DNA of 48,868 nt from Mariniblastus sp. (GCA_022447555.1 JAKVBF010000010.1:44837-93704), one strand, 5' to 3'; shown: positions 36,183 to 45,640, counted from the first letter of the stretch. The notes: generated by a model from the letters alone, not told the origin. Program-made: numbers and translations.

Positions 36183-36473
36183 TTTAGTAGCCGACTGGGT
36201 CGTTCGAGGATTGAATCCAGTGCACTCAATTCGGCTTGTTTCATTTCAAGGTTGAAAGATAGCTGAAGGTGTCTTTGCAGCTTGGTGTCGTCATTCACCG
36301 ATCACAAGAACGAGCACGGAGTTAGCCGGCTTTTTGAGCGACCTTCGCCATTCGATTTTGGGAATAGGAAAAGGCCAGGGAATCCGACGTATCTTAGGCG
36401 CAAGTGATTACAGTCGTTAAAATGAATCTTGATGTATTGAGGATTCATTTCGGGCTGAGCGGAGAGGCGAACG

Positions 36474-37778
36474 GTGAGCACTATTTTTCAATCTCGAGGA
36501 GTTGGCTGGGGCTTATTTGTAGTTCTAATGCTCGGCTTACTCGTACCCGTCTCGGTTGGCCAGCAGGACGAGATGGAGAGCATCGAGCGAACGCTCCAAT
36601 TACTAGAACAGTTGAAGGCTTCCGAGGTTTCTGAGCGGGATAAAGCCCAGGCCGAATTGCTTCGAATGGGCCCCTTAGTTCTGGATCAAATTGAAATCGA
36701 TGAAGACGCCACAAAGGATTTGCGTAATCGACTGGCGGTTATTCGTCGGCAGCTGGAAGACGAGGCGGTTGCCGCCGTTTCCGAGGCAAGCCAAGTAACT
36801 CTTGTCGGTGAGATGACGATAGACGAGGCATTGGCTGCTATCAAATTTCAAACGGGCAATCAGGTAGAGTTAGATTCCGGCGCAGGCGATAAGAAGATAA
36901 CGCTTGAGCTCAGGGAGCAGACCTTTTGGAAGAGTTTGAGAAGGATTATGAATGAGGGTAATCTGGCGATCGACAAATATGGCGCGGCTCCGGGAATGCT
37001 CAAACTCGCGATTGTCGAAGATCCTAATCCCGCACCGGGAAAAGTTTTTCCGCAACCGGTGAATGAAGCCAGAATTTTCGATGTTGAGGTGGCTCGTGTT
37101 GCGTCCTCAATGAATTTACAGTGGCCCAATCAGAACTATACCACTGTCACCCTCGTCGTTCGCTGGGAACCGCGTTTGCGACCGATCTCGATCAACCTGC
37201 CGCTTTCGAAGGTATCGATCCAAGACGAGTTTGATGCCCCTGCTAAGGTAGCTGATGTGAATTCAGTCATCTACGGGACGATTCAACCAGAGATCCCCGA
37301 GCTTGAATTTCCCCTTTCAATAGTGCGGATTGATCGCCAGATTGAATCATTGAAATCGATCAAAGCGACGATTGACGCGGTTCTGCCGGGTCGTATCGAA
37401 GCGTTCCGCTTTCGAAATATCAAGGATCAACGGGTGGGGCGAACGATACAGAGGGCGGGCGCGACTGTTACCTATGGCGGTATTCAAAAGAACGAGGATG
37501 TCTACATGGTTACCTTGTCATTGAGTTTTGAAAAGGAAAATAATGCGTTAGAGTCTCACCAGGGATGGGTTTTCGATAACGAAATTTTCCTTCAAGATGC
37601 TAATGGCAAACGTGAAGAGTCGATCGGTTTCGAAACCATTCAACAAGACAATGCCAAAGTGACCGTTCGGTATTTGTTCCTTGAAGATCCGGGAGACAGG
37701 ATGTTGGTTTACAAGACACCCGCAGCGATTGTGAAAATGCCTGTAAATATTGAATTAAAGAAGATCCCGCTGCCATGA
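36474..37778 (+). CDS. Exported unknown protein with STN-like domain (434 aa)
   Basis: I do not recognise a named family. A signal peptide (residues about 10-30, ending near SVGQQ) precedes a HEAT-like helical stretch (about 33-100; SERDKAQAELLRMGPLVL). Residues about 114-168 (MTIDEALAAIKFQTGNQVEL through LRRIMNEGNLAID) resemble the STN or secretin N-domain fold. The rest is beta-rich without catalytic motifs. The start is GTG at 36474. The stop overlaps the ATG of the next gene (ATGA), so it is coupled to a periplasmic foldase. It may be an envelope assembly or adaptor protein. Confidence 0.75.
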   Translation: MSTIFQSRGVGWGLFVVLMLGLLVPVSVGQQDEMESIERTLQLLEQLKASEVSERDKAQAELLRMGPLVLDQIEIDEDATKDLRNRLAVIRRQLEDEAVAAVSEASQVTLVGEMTIDEALAAIKFQTGNQVELDSGAGDKKITLELREQTFWKSLRRIMNEGNLAIDKYGAAPGMLKLAIVEDPNPAPGKVFPQPVNEARIFDVEVARVASSMNLQWPNQNYTTVTLVVRWEPRLRPISINLPLSKVSIQDEFDAPAKVADVNSVIYGTIQPEIPELEFPLSIVRIDRQIESLKSIKATIDAVLPGRIEAFRFRNIKDQRVGRTIQRAGATVTYGGIQKNEDVYMVTLSLSFEKENNALESHQGWVFDNEIFLQDANGKREESIGFETIQQDNAKVTVRYLFLEDPGDRMLVYKTPAAIVKMPVNIELKKIPLP

Positions 37779-38701
37779 CCCTCCTTCAGCTGCCCCTTGT
37801 TGTTTTATTATCCGCGTTGGCGCAAGATTCGGAATCGAAGAGAAATCACAATGCTCTTTCAGCAACGGTGAACGGTTGGGTCATCACTGCGACACGAGTC
37901 GACCGTTTCATCGAAGATAAAATGACAGGTCGTACGTTGGGCTCGGAAGTAAGGCAGCGGTTGCACCAAGAGGCCTTGGAGCATTTGGTCCGGCGCCAAA
38001 TCGTTCTGGAATACTTGAAGACGACCCGCTTCTTCCGACTCAATCGGAATGCAGTGGATAAGCGAATTGAGGGATTGCGGCAGGAATTACGGAAGTTGGG
38101 CCGGACGTTGAAGGAGCACCTGGTGGAACGCCAGATCAGTCAACGCGAGTTTGAAAACGAAATCAGTTGGGAAATTGTCTGGGGCAACTTCTTAAAAAGC
38201 CATTTGAGCGATGAGCGTTTAGAGGAATTCTACAATGAACGACGGCGCGAGTTTGATGGCACTCGTCTGAAAGTCGCCCATCTTTTACTCAGGCCCATTG
38301 GAGAGGAAACCAGCCAAGAAGTGGTTAACCGCGCCATGGCGCTGCGACAGCAAATTGTCTTGGGTTCAACAACTTGGGGGAAGGCGGTGCGAGATTTTTC
38401 TGTTGCCAAGACGTCCGTTGATAAGCAAGGGCTCTTAGGTTGGATCGAGTTTTCAGGCCCGATGCCAGATGAATTCAATCGGCTAGCTTTTCAGTTAGAT
38501 CCGGGGCAAACAAGTCTGCCGGTGAAGACAGGCATTGGCGTCCATTTGATTCGCTGTTTGGAGGTTGAACCGGGAAATCGCGGTCCCAAAGACGTCGATG
38601 CTTCTTTACGAATGGCGGCGAAGCGTTGGATTTTTGATCAGTTGGCCGATCAAAAACGTTCGAACGTTGAGATTCAGTATGCTTACCCCAACGAACATTA
38701 A
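37775..38701 (+). CDS. Exported parvulin-type peptidyl-prolyl isomerase, SurA/PrsA-like (308 aa)
   Basis: A short hydrophobic N-terminus (LLQLPLVVLLSALAQ) could be a signal peptide. Then a SurA-like N-domain (residues about 25-160: VNGWVITATRVDRFIED and helices) leads to one parvulin domain (about 165-275): LKVAHLLLRPI, WGKAVRDFSVAKTSVDKQGLLGWIEFSG, LPVKTGIGVHLIRCLE. The H-x-L-L and G-x-G-W patterns are parvulin hallmarks. It would help fold exported proteins. The start overlaps the stop of the upstream gene by four bases, so the two gene products probably work together. Confidence 0.88.
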   Translation: MTLLQLPLVVLLSALAQDSESKRNHNALSATVNGWVITATRVDRFIEDKMTGRTLGSEVRQRLHQEALEHLVRRQIVLEYLKTTRFFRLNRNAVDKRIEGLRQELRKLGRTLKEHLVERQISQREFENEISWEIVWGNFLKSHLSDERLEEFYNERRREFDGTRLKVAHLLLRPIGEETSQEVVNRAMALRQQIVLGSTTWGKAVRDFSVAKTSVDKQGLLGWIEFSGPMPDEFNRLAFQLDPGQTSLPVKTGIGVHLIRCLEVEPGNRGPKDVDASLRMAAKRWIFDQLADQKRSNVEIQYAYPNEH

Positions 38702-39699
38702 GGTTTTTTTTGGTTGATTGTTTTAAGGATCGATTCAGCTTGGGCTTTGATGATTGGGGACGGATTGGATTCGATAAAGTTCACCAGTTTTTCCTGATAC
38801 CTTAATTTCTGGGACGCCGATTTTGCACCGGCTGCCATGTCTAATAATTTGATACTCTCGTACAAGGGTTTCAGCTGCTTGTCGGTCCTAATACTGGACT
38901 GGATTCTTGAAAGGCTGGATTTGACGGATTTTAAATCAGCGTATTGGTCACGCAATCCCATGAATTTTTGGAGAATGCGAATTTGCTCTGCCTCGGTCTT
39001 GCCCGCGGCTTCTGTGAGTGATTGGGAAACCCGATTGATTGATTTGATTGCATTTTCGTTCAAGCCTCGGATTTCTTGATTTAACGACAGCGCGACCTGA
39101 GCATAGCTGTTGACCAATCCCGCTTTGTTGAGATAACGCTTGGCCTGTCTCAATGTTTTAATCGCAGATTTAAGGTCGCCGGCGTCCTTGAAATCAGTGA
39201 AACGACGGGTCACTTCGACCAGGGTTTGAGCGTCTTTTTCATTAAGGACCATTCCAGCGTCATTCCGAGCGGCCGCCATGAGTTGAATCAACTGCTCATT
39301 GGTCAGGGTGCCTGATTTAGCGTATAACGTTTCTCCATCTGCTCGCACGACGTAGACGATTGGGATGCCGTTACCCTCTGCCTTATGTTGTTGCGTCCAT
39401 TCTTGCCAATCGCTGCTGGAGGTGTCGATTTTGATAGGCACAACCTGTGCCACGTACGGTGCCAATTCGCGATGGGTGGTTAATCGCTTAAGTAAATCGG
39501 CACAAGGAGGTCATGTTGATTTACCAGCAACGGCAAAAATAGGTCGCCCCGTAATGGCCGCTATAGCATTAGCGTATTGCACGGGGGTGGTGACTTCTGA
39601 CGGTTGGACCTGCCCACGGATTTCCAAGACAGGGAAACAGAATAGTATCGATACCGCAACCGAGAACCCGATTGTCAGGGGTCGATTCGTAAATAACAT
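38698..39699 (-). CDS. Exported thioredoxin-like protein with in-frame TGA at the CxxC site: candidate selenoprotein (333 aa)
   Basis: From ATG 39699 (AGG seven bases ahead) a signal peptide (residues about 10-30) leads to YANAIAAITGRPIFAVAGKST. A TGA (39513-39511) follows, and the same frame continues P-P-C-ADLLKRL through a thioredoxin-like domain (IPIVYVVRADG has the cis-Pro) and a helical C-terminal half to 38698. The TGA sits where the first Cys of a CxxC motif is expected, giving UxxC if read as selenocysteine. No other stop breaks 333 codons. The downstream frame alone could start only at a TTG (39465) without a ribosome site. The alternative is a nonsense mutation, making this a pseudogene. 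Confidence 0.6.
39459..39503 (-). promoter_or_regulatory. Hairpin just downstream of the in-frame TGA, possible SECIS-like element
   Basis: On the minus strand GTGCCGATTT (39503-39494) pairs with GAATTGGCAC (39468-39459) over ten positions, including two G-T pairs. Within it GCGAT (39487-39483) pairs with ATCGC (39473-39469) around a nine-base loop, TAACCACCC. The loop begins 28 bases after the TGA, inside the range reported for bacterial SECIS. It lacks the G usually found at the start of the loop. Confidence 0.35.
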
Positions 39700-39871
39700 A
39701 ATCTACCTGCGGGGTGTGAAGAGAAAATACCATGCCAGGGTCGACGATTCACGTCCCCCAAGCAATGTTTTTTTGGGGAAATCCACGAGAGGAAACCATC
39801 TCAAGCAACGTGCTTTATTATAGCGTCCAATTCACAAAGAGTCTTGCCATTTAAACAGCGGATCGGAAAAC

Positions 39872-39901
39872 AAAAAAAGCCGGACGTGAGAGATCCGGCT
39901 T
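39872..39901 (-). terminator. Rho-independent terminator after hppD
   Basis: AAGCCGGA and TCCGGCTT pair around a nine-base loop and, on the minus strand, run into seven T residues (plus-strand A run at 39872-39878). It lies 19 bases after the stop codon of the hppD gene. Confidence 0.88.
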
Positions 39902-39919
39902 AGTGATGGGTGATTGAGG

Positions 39920-41098
39920 TTACAGGTTACCGCGGCGTTCTTGTTCCAATTCGAGAGACTCAAAGAGCGCTTTAAAGTTTCCTTTTCCAAAGGACTCACT
40001 CCCGCGACGACAGATAATCTCAAAAAATAAGGTAGGCCGATCCTGAAGTGGTTTGGTAAAGATTTGCAGCAGATAGCCTTTGTCATCACGGTCAATCAGG
40101 ATTTTTAAGTCTTTGACCTCTTTGTTGTTTTCACGAATCTCGCCGACCCGATCCCAGACAATGTCGTAATAGGATTCGGGGATTTCGAGGAAATCGACAC
40201 CACGTCGACGCAACTGTCCGACGGTGTTCAGCTCGTCCTTGGTCAATAACGCCAAGTGTTGAATTCCTGGTGTTTGATTGTGCCAGTCAAGGTACTCTTC
40301 GATTTGACTTTTCCGTTTTCCTTCAGCTGGTTCATTGATTGGGATCTTAATCAATTCGCGACCGGAGTCCATGACTTTGGACATTAGTGCCGAATACTCT
40401 GTTGAAATATCCTTGTCGTCAAAATGTTTGAACAGTTTAAAGCCGAGAATTTCTTCATACCACTTCACCCAGGTATCCATCTTCCCGAGTTCGACATTGC
40501 CGACGCAGTGGTCGACGTAAAACAGTCCGGTTGGGTTTTGGCGATTGTATTCATTGATCGCCAGCCCTTCCATTTTTCGGAACCGCGGCAAGAAATCACC
40601 GCGGTTTTTCACGTTTTCCAAAGCGTATTTATCTGTCCGAGATACGAAAGAGTGGATCACTCGCCCAAAGGTTTTGATGCCGGATATCACTACGGTTCCA
40701 TTTTCATCCGACGTCACAACCGGTTCGTATGCGGATTCCGCGCCGTTTCGTAGCGATTGCTCATAGGCCTTGATGGAATCATCTACGGTGAAGGCAATAT
40801 CTTTGATGCCGTCACCATACAAGCCGACCTCTTGTTGGGCGGGGTGGTCTTGAGTTAATCCGGTGGTCAATAAAAACCTGATATTACCCTGGGTCAAAAG
40901 GTAGCTGGCCGATTCACGTTCGCCCGTCGTTAAATCGGAGATCTGTTCAATTTCGAAGCCAAACGCCTGAGCATAAAAATAGGCGGCCTGTTTTGCATTG
41001 CCAACATAGAATTGAACGTAGTCAACATCAATCAATCTGAGCGGGTCATTCGACTGGGAGGTCGAGCCGCTGGTCAGGGGGGAACTGGTAGTACTCAT
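39920..41098 (-). CDS. hppD: 4-Hydroxyphenylpyruvate dioxygenase (392 aa)
   Basis: This Fe(II) dioxygenase converts 4-hydroxyphenylpyruvate to homogentisate in tyrosine breakdown. It has two vicinal-oxygen-chelate domains. The iron ligands are visible as His in VDHCVGNV, His in GIQHLAL and Glu in FFEIICRRG. The C-terminal GKGNFKALFESLELEQERRG is a family hallmark. The N-terminal 17 residues (Ser/Thr-rich) extend the usual start; a hairpin at 41133-41173 lies in the probable leader. A terminator follows. No other homogentisate-pathway gene is in the window. Confidence 0.96.
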   Translation of the reverse strand: MSTTSSPLTSGSTSQSNDPLRLIDVDYVQFYVGNAKQAAYFYAQAFGFEIEQISDLTTGERESASYLLTQGNIRFLLTTGLTQDHPAQQEVGLYGDGIKDIAFTVDDSIKAYEQSLRNGAESAYEPVVTSDENGTVVISGIKTFGRVIHSFVSRTDKYALENVKNRGDFLPRFRKMEGLAINEYNRQNPTGLFYVDHCVGNVELGKMDTWVKWYEEILGFKLFKHFDDKDISTEYSALMSKVMDSGRELIKIPINEPAEGKRKSQIEEYLDWHNQTPGIQHLALLTKDELNTVGQLRRRGVDFLEIPESYYDIVWDRVGEIRENNKEVKDLKILIDRDDKGYLLQIFTKPLQDRPTLFFEIICRRGSESFGKGNFKALFESLELEQERRGNL

Positions 41099-41401
41099 TA
41101 TTAGCTCAAATTAGTTATTGGATGATTAAACGCGCTGGGGCGAATGTCCCAAGTTACAACGTGCCCCAAAGCGACACGCCCTATGAGAACCCTCTGCGAG
41201 TCCTTGAATTCTAACAGAAACCTCAAAAAGATTCAGAGTTTTTAGATTGCCGGTCGAGAAACACGCGTTTTACAGTGTTGGACGTTTAGCTTGGGTCAAG
41301 TTGGTCGACCCCTGCGGGAGAACACGAGCGAGGGTAGTCTTGTGGGGATCGTTTGGCCCAATGGTCGTCCACATCGCCGTTTTTGCTCATCTTTGAAAGG
41401 T
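41099..41401. other. Intergenic region upstream of hppD
   Basis: No gene is visible in these 303 bases. An imperfect inverted repeat, CGCTGGGGC (41133-41141) with GCCCCAAAGCG (41163-41173, two-base bulge), lies about 35 bases before the hppD start and could be an operator or leader hairpin. No strong promoter boxes were found. Confidence 0.35.
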
Positions 41402-42391
41402 TCAGGCAATGTCTATCGGGAACGCGATGACTTCCCGTAGTGAGCTTTTACCAAGAGCGAGCATGACTAAACGATCGACGCCTAACGCGACACCGCAGCT
41501 TGGTGGTAGCCCGGATTCCATCGCATTCAGCAGACGACTTTCTACCGGAAGTGGAGGGTGACCATCCTGCTCACGTAATTGGTTGATCTGCTTATTTCGC
41601 CGCCGAAGTTCGATAGGATCGCACAGTTCGTGGTACCCATTAGCGAGCTCCACTCCATCCACGTACAACTCAAACCGTTCCGCTACGGGCGGTTGTTCTT
41701 CGCGGACTTGGGCCAGCGCTGACTGAGAAGCTGGCCAGTCGTAAATAATGACTGGATTACCAAAGCCCAGTTTTGGTTCAACGACGTGGGTTAAAAGTAG
41801 ATTACGCCAGAAATCAATGTCGTCCTCCGCACTGATTCCCTCTATCTGAAATCCGTTCTGGTGTGCAGCCTGCTGGAGTTGGGCCAGTTCAGCCTGCAAA
41901 GGATCGACGCCCGCATGATCTTGAAAAATCTGTCGATAGGTCAAGCAGTGAAATTCATCGCGTCCCAGCATGGTAGTGGCCAATTCCCCGAGTCGCTGCA
42001 TCGCCGATTCCAGAGTGTCTCCGGTGCGGTACCATTCTAGCATCGTGAATTCGGGATTGTGTAAACGCCCCGACTCGCCCGAGCGATACGCATGTGCGAT
42101 TTGATAGATCGCATCAGCGCCCGCGGCCACAAGACGTTTCATCGCAAACTCAGGCGAAGTCTGCATCCAAAGAAACTCTTCAGATTGACCGATTCGAGAT
42201 GTCGACTGAGTCGCAACCACGGCTTTTCGCGGAACGGATATTGGCTCCAAATACCGATCAATGACAATGTCACCGGAGAGGACGGGCGTGTCCACTTCAA
42301 AAAAACCGCGGTCTTCAAAAAACCGCCGGAGATTTGAAATTAGGCCCGCTCGCCGGCGGAGGGTTTCAATATCGGCCGTGGGTTGGAACAT
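41402..42391 (-). CDS. epmA: EF-P lysine ligase EpmA / GenX-like (329 aa)
   Basis: This is a class II lysyl-tRNA-synthetase-like catalytic domain without the anticodon-binding domain. [25 protein letters not shown] (motif 2 region), [20 protein letters not shown] and the C-terminal motif 3 [15 protein letters not shown] match EpmA (PoxA/YjeA/GenX), which adds beta-lysine to a Lys of EF-P. I chose ATG 42391 ([15 protein letters not shown]) over an in-frame TTG at 42418. The length of 329 is right for EpmA and far shorter than LysS (about 500). Neither efp nor epmB lies nearby. Confidence 0.92.
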   Translation of the reverse strand: MFQPTADIETLRRRAGLISNLRRFFEDRGFFEVDTPVLSGDIVIDRYLEPISVPRKAVVATQSTSRIGQSEEFLWMQTSPEFAMKRLVAAGADAIYQIAHAYRSGESGRLHNPEFTMLEWYRTGDTLESAMQRLGELATTMLGRDEFHCLTYRQIFQDHAGVDPLQAELAQLQQAAHQNGFQIEGISAEDDIDFWRNLLLTHVVEPKLGFGNPVIIYDWPASQSALAQVREEQPPVAERFELYVDGVELANGYHELCDPIELRRRNKQINQLREQDGHPPLPVESRLLNAMESGLPPSCGVALGVDRLVMLALGKSSLREVIAFPIDIA

Positions 42392-42523
42392 ATGTTTACC
42401 GTCGCAAATAAACGGCAATGCGTCAATTCAGGGTAATAGGTTTCTAGAATGGTGGCTCCCTAACGGAGCCGGCCAAAGTACAATGCCGGGGGGTTTTCAG
42501 GAGTCATGATGGCAGGTCTCGCT

Positions 42524-43198
42524 GTGTGTGGTCGGTTTACATTAAGAAGTCCAACAGAAACGATTGCGTCACTGTTTGAAGGTCTGAGAGCTCCCCCAAT
42601 GGAACCCCGCTTCAACATTGCTCCCACGCAACCAGTAGCCTGCATTCGAAGTTTAAAGGGGCAGCCCTATCTCAGCCACTTACGTTGGGGTTTGGTCCCA
42701 TCTTGGGCACAGGATGTTGGAGTGGGTGCGCAGTTAATTAATGCGCGGGCGGAGACGGTTGCGTCAAAGCCTTCGTTTTGCGAATCGCTCAAGCGACGCA
42801 GGTGTCTGGTGATTGCAGATGGTTTTTACGAGTGGAAAAAAATAGGCCGAAAGAAATTCCCGTTTTACGTGACACGACCGGATTCAAAGCCCTTTTGCAT
42901 GGCCGGTTTATGGGATCATTGGAAGCAGGGAGAACCGTCAGTCGAAACGTGCGCGATCATCACAACCGTAGCGAATGGGGCGATGCAGTCACTGCATGAC
43001 CGAATGCCTGTGATTTTGGAGCCTTCAGATTACTTGGCTTGGATCGATTCCGGCTCGGGCGGCGCAGAGACGCTCCAGCGTCGACTCGCGAACAATGTCG
43101 AAGAAGAGTTACGGATTCAAGAGGTTTCTCGTTTTGTGAACAAGGTTGGAAACGATACGCCCGCCTGTATCGAGCCCGAATGCACCCTGTTTGATTAA
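42524..43198 (+). CDS. SRAP-domain protein (HMCES/YedK family, 224 aa)
   Basis: This is an SRAP-family protein that forms a thiazolidine crosslink with abasic sites in single-stranded DNA through Cys2. I chose the GTG at 42524 because it puts the catalytic Cys second (M-C-GRFTL), as the family needs; an AGG lies ahead of it, and the ATGs at 42506 and 42509 would bury the Cys. RFNIAPTQ, LRWGLVPSWA, NARAETV (Asn, Glu), RRCLVIADGFYEW and HDRMPVIL (His) are the family motifs. It would protect the genome during replication or the SOS response. No lexA-type operator was recognised. Confidence 0.93.
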   Translation: MCGRFTLRSPTETIASLFEGLRAPPMEPRFNIAPTQPVACIRSLKGQPYLSHLRWGLVPSWAQDVGVGAQLINARAETVASKPSFCESLKRRRCLVIADGFYEWKKIGRKKFPFYVTRPDSKPFCMAGLWDHWKQGEPSVETCAIITTVANGAMQSLHDRMPVILEPSDYLAWIDSGSGGAETLQRRLANNVEEELRIQEVSRFVNKVGNDTPACIEPECTLFD

Positions 43199-43398
43199 GT
43201 GGTAGGGGAAAGAGAAGATCGATGGAACGCCTTTGCAGGCAGTGAGATACCCACTGAGATTCATTTCGGGCTAGGCTAGTTCGGCAAGATTCGTCGAACC
43301 GAACGCTCGATCCTTCACGAATCCCTATGGGACGTTAATATTATGGAAATCTTGGAACAGTGTTGTAATGCAAACCACACTCCAAAATGGAATGATTG

Positions 43399-45567
43399 AT
43401 GATGAAAAAACAAACTGTTTGGTTTTGTTTGGCAGCGGTTGCAATCGCTTTATTTGCTGCTTCGTTTAACGGGCTGTGCGGACAGGATGGAGAATCGAAG
43501 GTGATGGATTCCAATGTTTTGATACGTGGCTGGGATGGTCCTTATGGCGGGGTGCCTCCCTGGAAGTCAATTCAGACGGATGATTTCATTGGTGCCTTTG
43601 ACCGTGCCATTGAAATGTCCAGTGACGAGATTCAGCAGATTGCAAATAATCCGGAGCCTCCAACGTTTGAGAATACGATTGTAGCGTTGGAACGGGCAGG
43701 TAAGACGCTGCAGCGAGTCAGTAATATTTTTGGGGTCTTTTCCTCTAATTTAAATCTAGGTGCAATTCCTGATATCGAAGCGGTGGTGATGCCAAAACTT
43801 TCCAAGCATAACGACTCAATTATGCAAAATGACAAGTTGTTTCAGCGCGTTGCTGCCATTCACGGTAGCGATGAGATGAAACGGCTGAACTTGGCACAAC
43901 GACGCTTAGTCGACGATCGCTTTAAGAGCTTTGTTCGGCAAGGCGCAAAACTGGACTCGAAGTCCAAGACTCGTTTGTCCCAGATTAATGCTCAGCTTGC
44001 CGGGTTGTTTACTGAGTTTAGCCAGAACGTATTAAACGATGAGCAGTTGGTGACGATCATTACTGACCCATCGCAATTGCAGGGTCTGCCCGAAAGTGTT
44101 GTGGATGCGATGGGTGCCGCAGCCAAGCAATATGCGGCGGATAAGGATTTGCAAGCGGAAGCGTCTCCCGAATGGGTGGTCAATAATACGCGGTCGTCGA
44201 TGGAGCCCGTTTTGACATATGCTGACAACCGGCCTTTGCGAGAGAAAGTATGGAAGACCTATTATAGTCGGGGAGATAATGGTGATGAGAGCGACAACAA
44301 ACAGATCATCACTGCGATTTTAAAACTGCGGGCTGAGCGCGCGAAACTGTTGGGATATGAAACCCACGCCCACTGGCGTTTGGAGCCACAGATGGCGAAA
44401 AAACCTGATAACGCGATGCGTTTAATGATGCAGGTTTGGCCTAAAGCGGTCGCTCGCGTAAAGGAAGAGGTTGCTGACATGCAGGCCGTTGCCAACGAAA
44501 GCAACGCGAATATCACGATCGAGCCATGGGACTATCGTTTCTACGCGGAAAAGGTTCGCAAAGCTAAGTATGATTTGGATTTTAATGAAGTGAAGCCTTA
44601 TCTCCAGTTGGAGAAATTGCGTGAAGGAATGATGTGGGCTGCCGAGCAAATCTACGGGTTTGAATTCAAGCCAGTCACCGATGTGCCCGTATTCCATCCG
44701 GATGTGCGAGTTTGGGAGGTTTTAAGAAACGGAACGCCGGTTGGGCTTTGGTATTTTGATCCCTATGCGCGACGGGGTAAGCGAAGTGGGGCCTGGATGA
44801 CGGACTATCGAGCTCAGGAAAATATCGAGCGTCCCATCACCACGCTCGTTTCCAATAATTCGAACTTTGTGAAAGGTAAGCCGGGCGAGCCGATATTGAT
44901 TTCTTGGGACGATGCGATCACGTTATTCCATGAATTTGGCCACGCATTGCACGGCTTATGCAGTGAGTGTCAATATCCATCTCAATCGGGCACCTCAGTC
45001 GCTAGAGATTACGTTGAATTCCCGAGTCAGTTAAACGAGCATTGGCTATCCAGCCCGGAAGTCCTCGAGAAGTTTGCAGTGCATTATGAAACGGGTGAAC
45101 CGATGCCGGCTGAACTGTTGGAGAAAATTGAAAACGCCTCCACCTTCAATCAAGGGTTTTCTACCGTGGAATATCTGGCCAGTGCGTTGGTTGACATGGA
45201 GTTGCATTTAGCGGGAGATGTGGTGATCGATCCAGACCAGTTTGAACGTGAGACACTTGAAAAACTAGGGATGCCTCAAGAGATTGTGATGCGTCACCGA
45301 ACGCCTCAGTTTAGCCATGTTTTTGCCAGTGATGGGTATTCAGCCGGTTACTATAGTTATTTGTGGTCGGATGCCCTGACAGCCGATGCGGCTCAAGTCT
45401 TTGAAGACAAAGGCTCTTACTACGACAAGGAGACCGCCCAAAGCTTATATGACAATATCATGTCGGTGGGAGACACGATGGATCCAGCCGACGGGTTCCG
45501 AAAGTTTCGAGGCAGAGACGTGGATACCCGCGCTCTGCTAAGGAAGCGTGGTTTTCCGGTTAACTGA
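43399..45567 (+). CDS. Exported M3-family oligopeptidase, Dcp-like (722 aa)
   Basis: This is a thimet-oligopeptidase/peptidyl-dipeptidase family member with a signal peptide (residues about 6-25), so it should act in the periplasm; E. coli Dcp lacks such a peptide or is cytoplasmic. The zinc motif HEFGHALH starts at His511, with the third ligand Glu in VEFPSQLNEHW. DGYSAGYYSYLWSD is the substrate-binding loop with its Tyr and Gly residues. The ATG at 43399 follows GGA by seven bases; an in-frame TTG just before it was rejected. The length of 722 is near the family's 680-710 plus the signal peptide. Confidence 0.94.
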   Translation: MMKKQTVWFCLAAVAIALFAASFNGLCGQDGESKVMDSNVLIRGWDGPYGGVPPWKSIQTDDFIGAFDRAIEMSSDEIQQIANNPEPPTFENTIVALERAGKTLQRVSNIFGVFSSNLNLGAIPDIEAVVMPKLSKHNDSIMQNDKLFQRVAAIHGSDEMKRLNLAQRRLVDDRFKSFVRQGAKLDSKSKTRLSQINAQLAGLFTEFSQNVLNDEQLVTIITDPSQLQGLPESVVDAMGAAAKQYAADKDLQAEASPEWVVNNTRSSMEPVLTYADNRPLREKVWKTYYSRGDNGDESDNKQIITAILKLRAERAKLLGYETHAHWRLEPQMAKKPDNAMRLMMQVWPKAVARVKEEVADMQAVANESNANITIEPWDYRFYAEKVRKAKYDLDFNEVKPYLQLEKLREGMMWAAEQIYGFEFKPVTDVPVFHPDVRVWEVLRNGTPVGLWYFDPYARRGKRSGAWMTDYRAQENIERPITTLVSNNSNFVKGKPGEPILISWDDAITLFHEFGHALHGLCSECQYPSQSGTSVARDYVEFPSQLNEHWLSSPEVLEKFAVHYETGEPMPAELLEKIENASTFNQGFSTVEYLASALVDMELHLAGDVVIDPDQFERETLEKLGMPQEIVMRHRTPQFSHVFASDGYSAGYYSYLWSDALTADAAQVFEDKGSYYDKETAQSLYDNIMSVGDTMDPADGFRKFRGRDVDTRALLRKRGFPVN

Positions 45568-45640
45568 TCGGGACACAGCCTTGCGCTCTAGATTAAATGG
45601 GTCACTTGTCGCGTTTGGAGTCATAAAAAGATTGATGAAA

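Noticed and set aside
39463-39465. TTG at 39465 as a separate start for the downstream half of the thioredoxin-like gene
   Set aside because: No Shine-Dalgarno; the product would lack the CxxC region and signal peptide. The single frame with TGA at 39511-39513 explains both halves.
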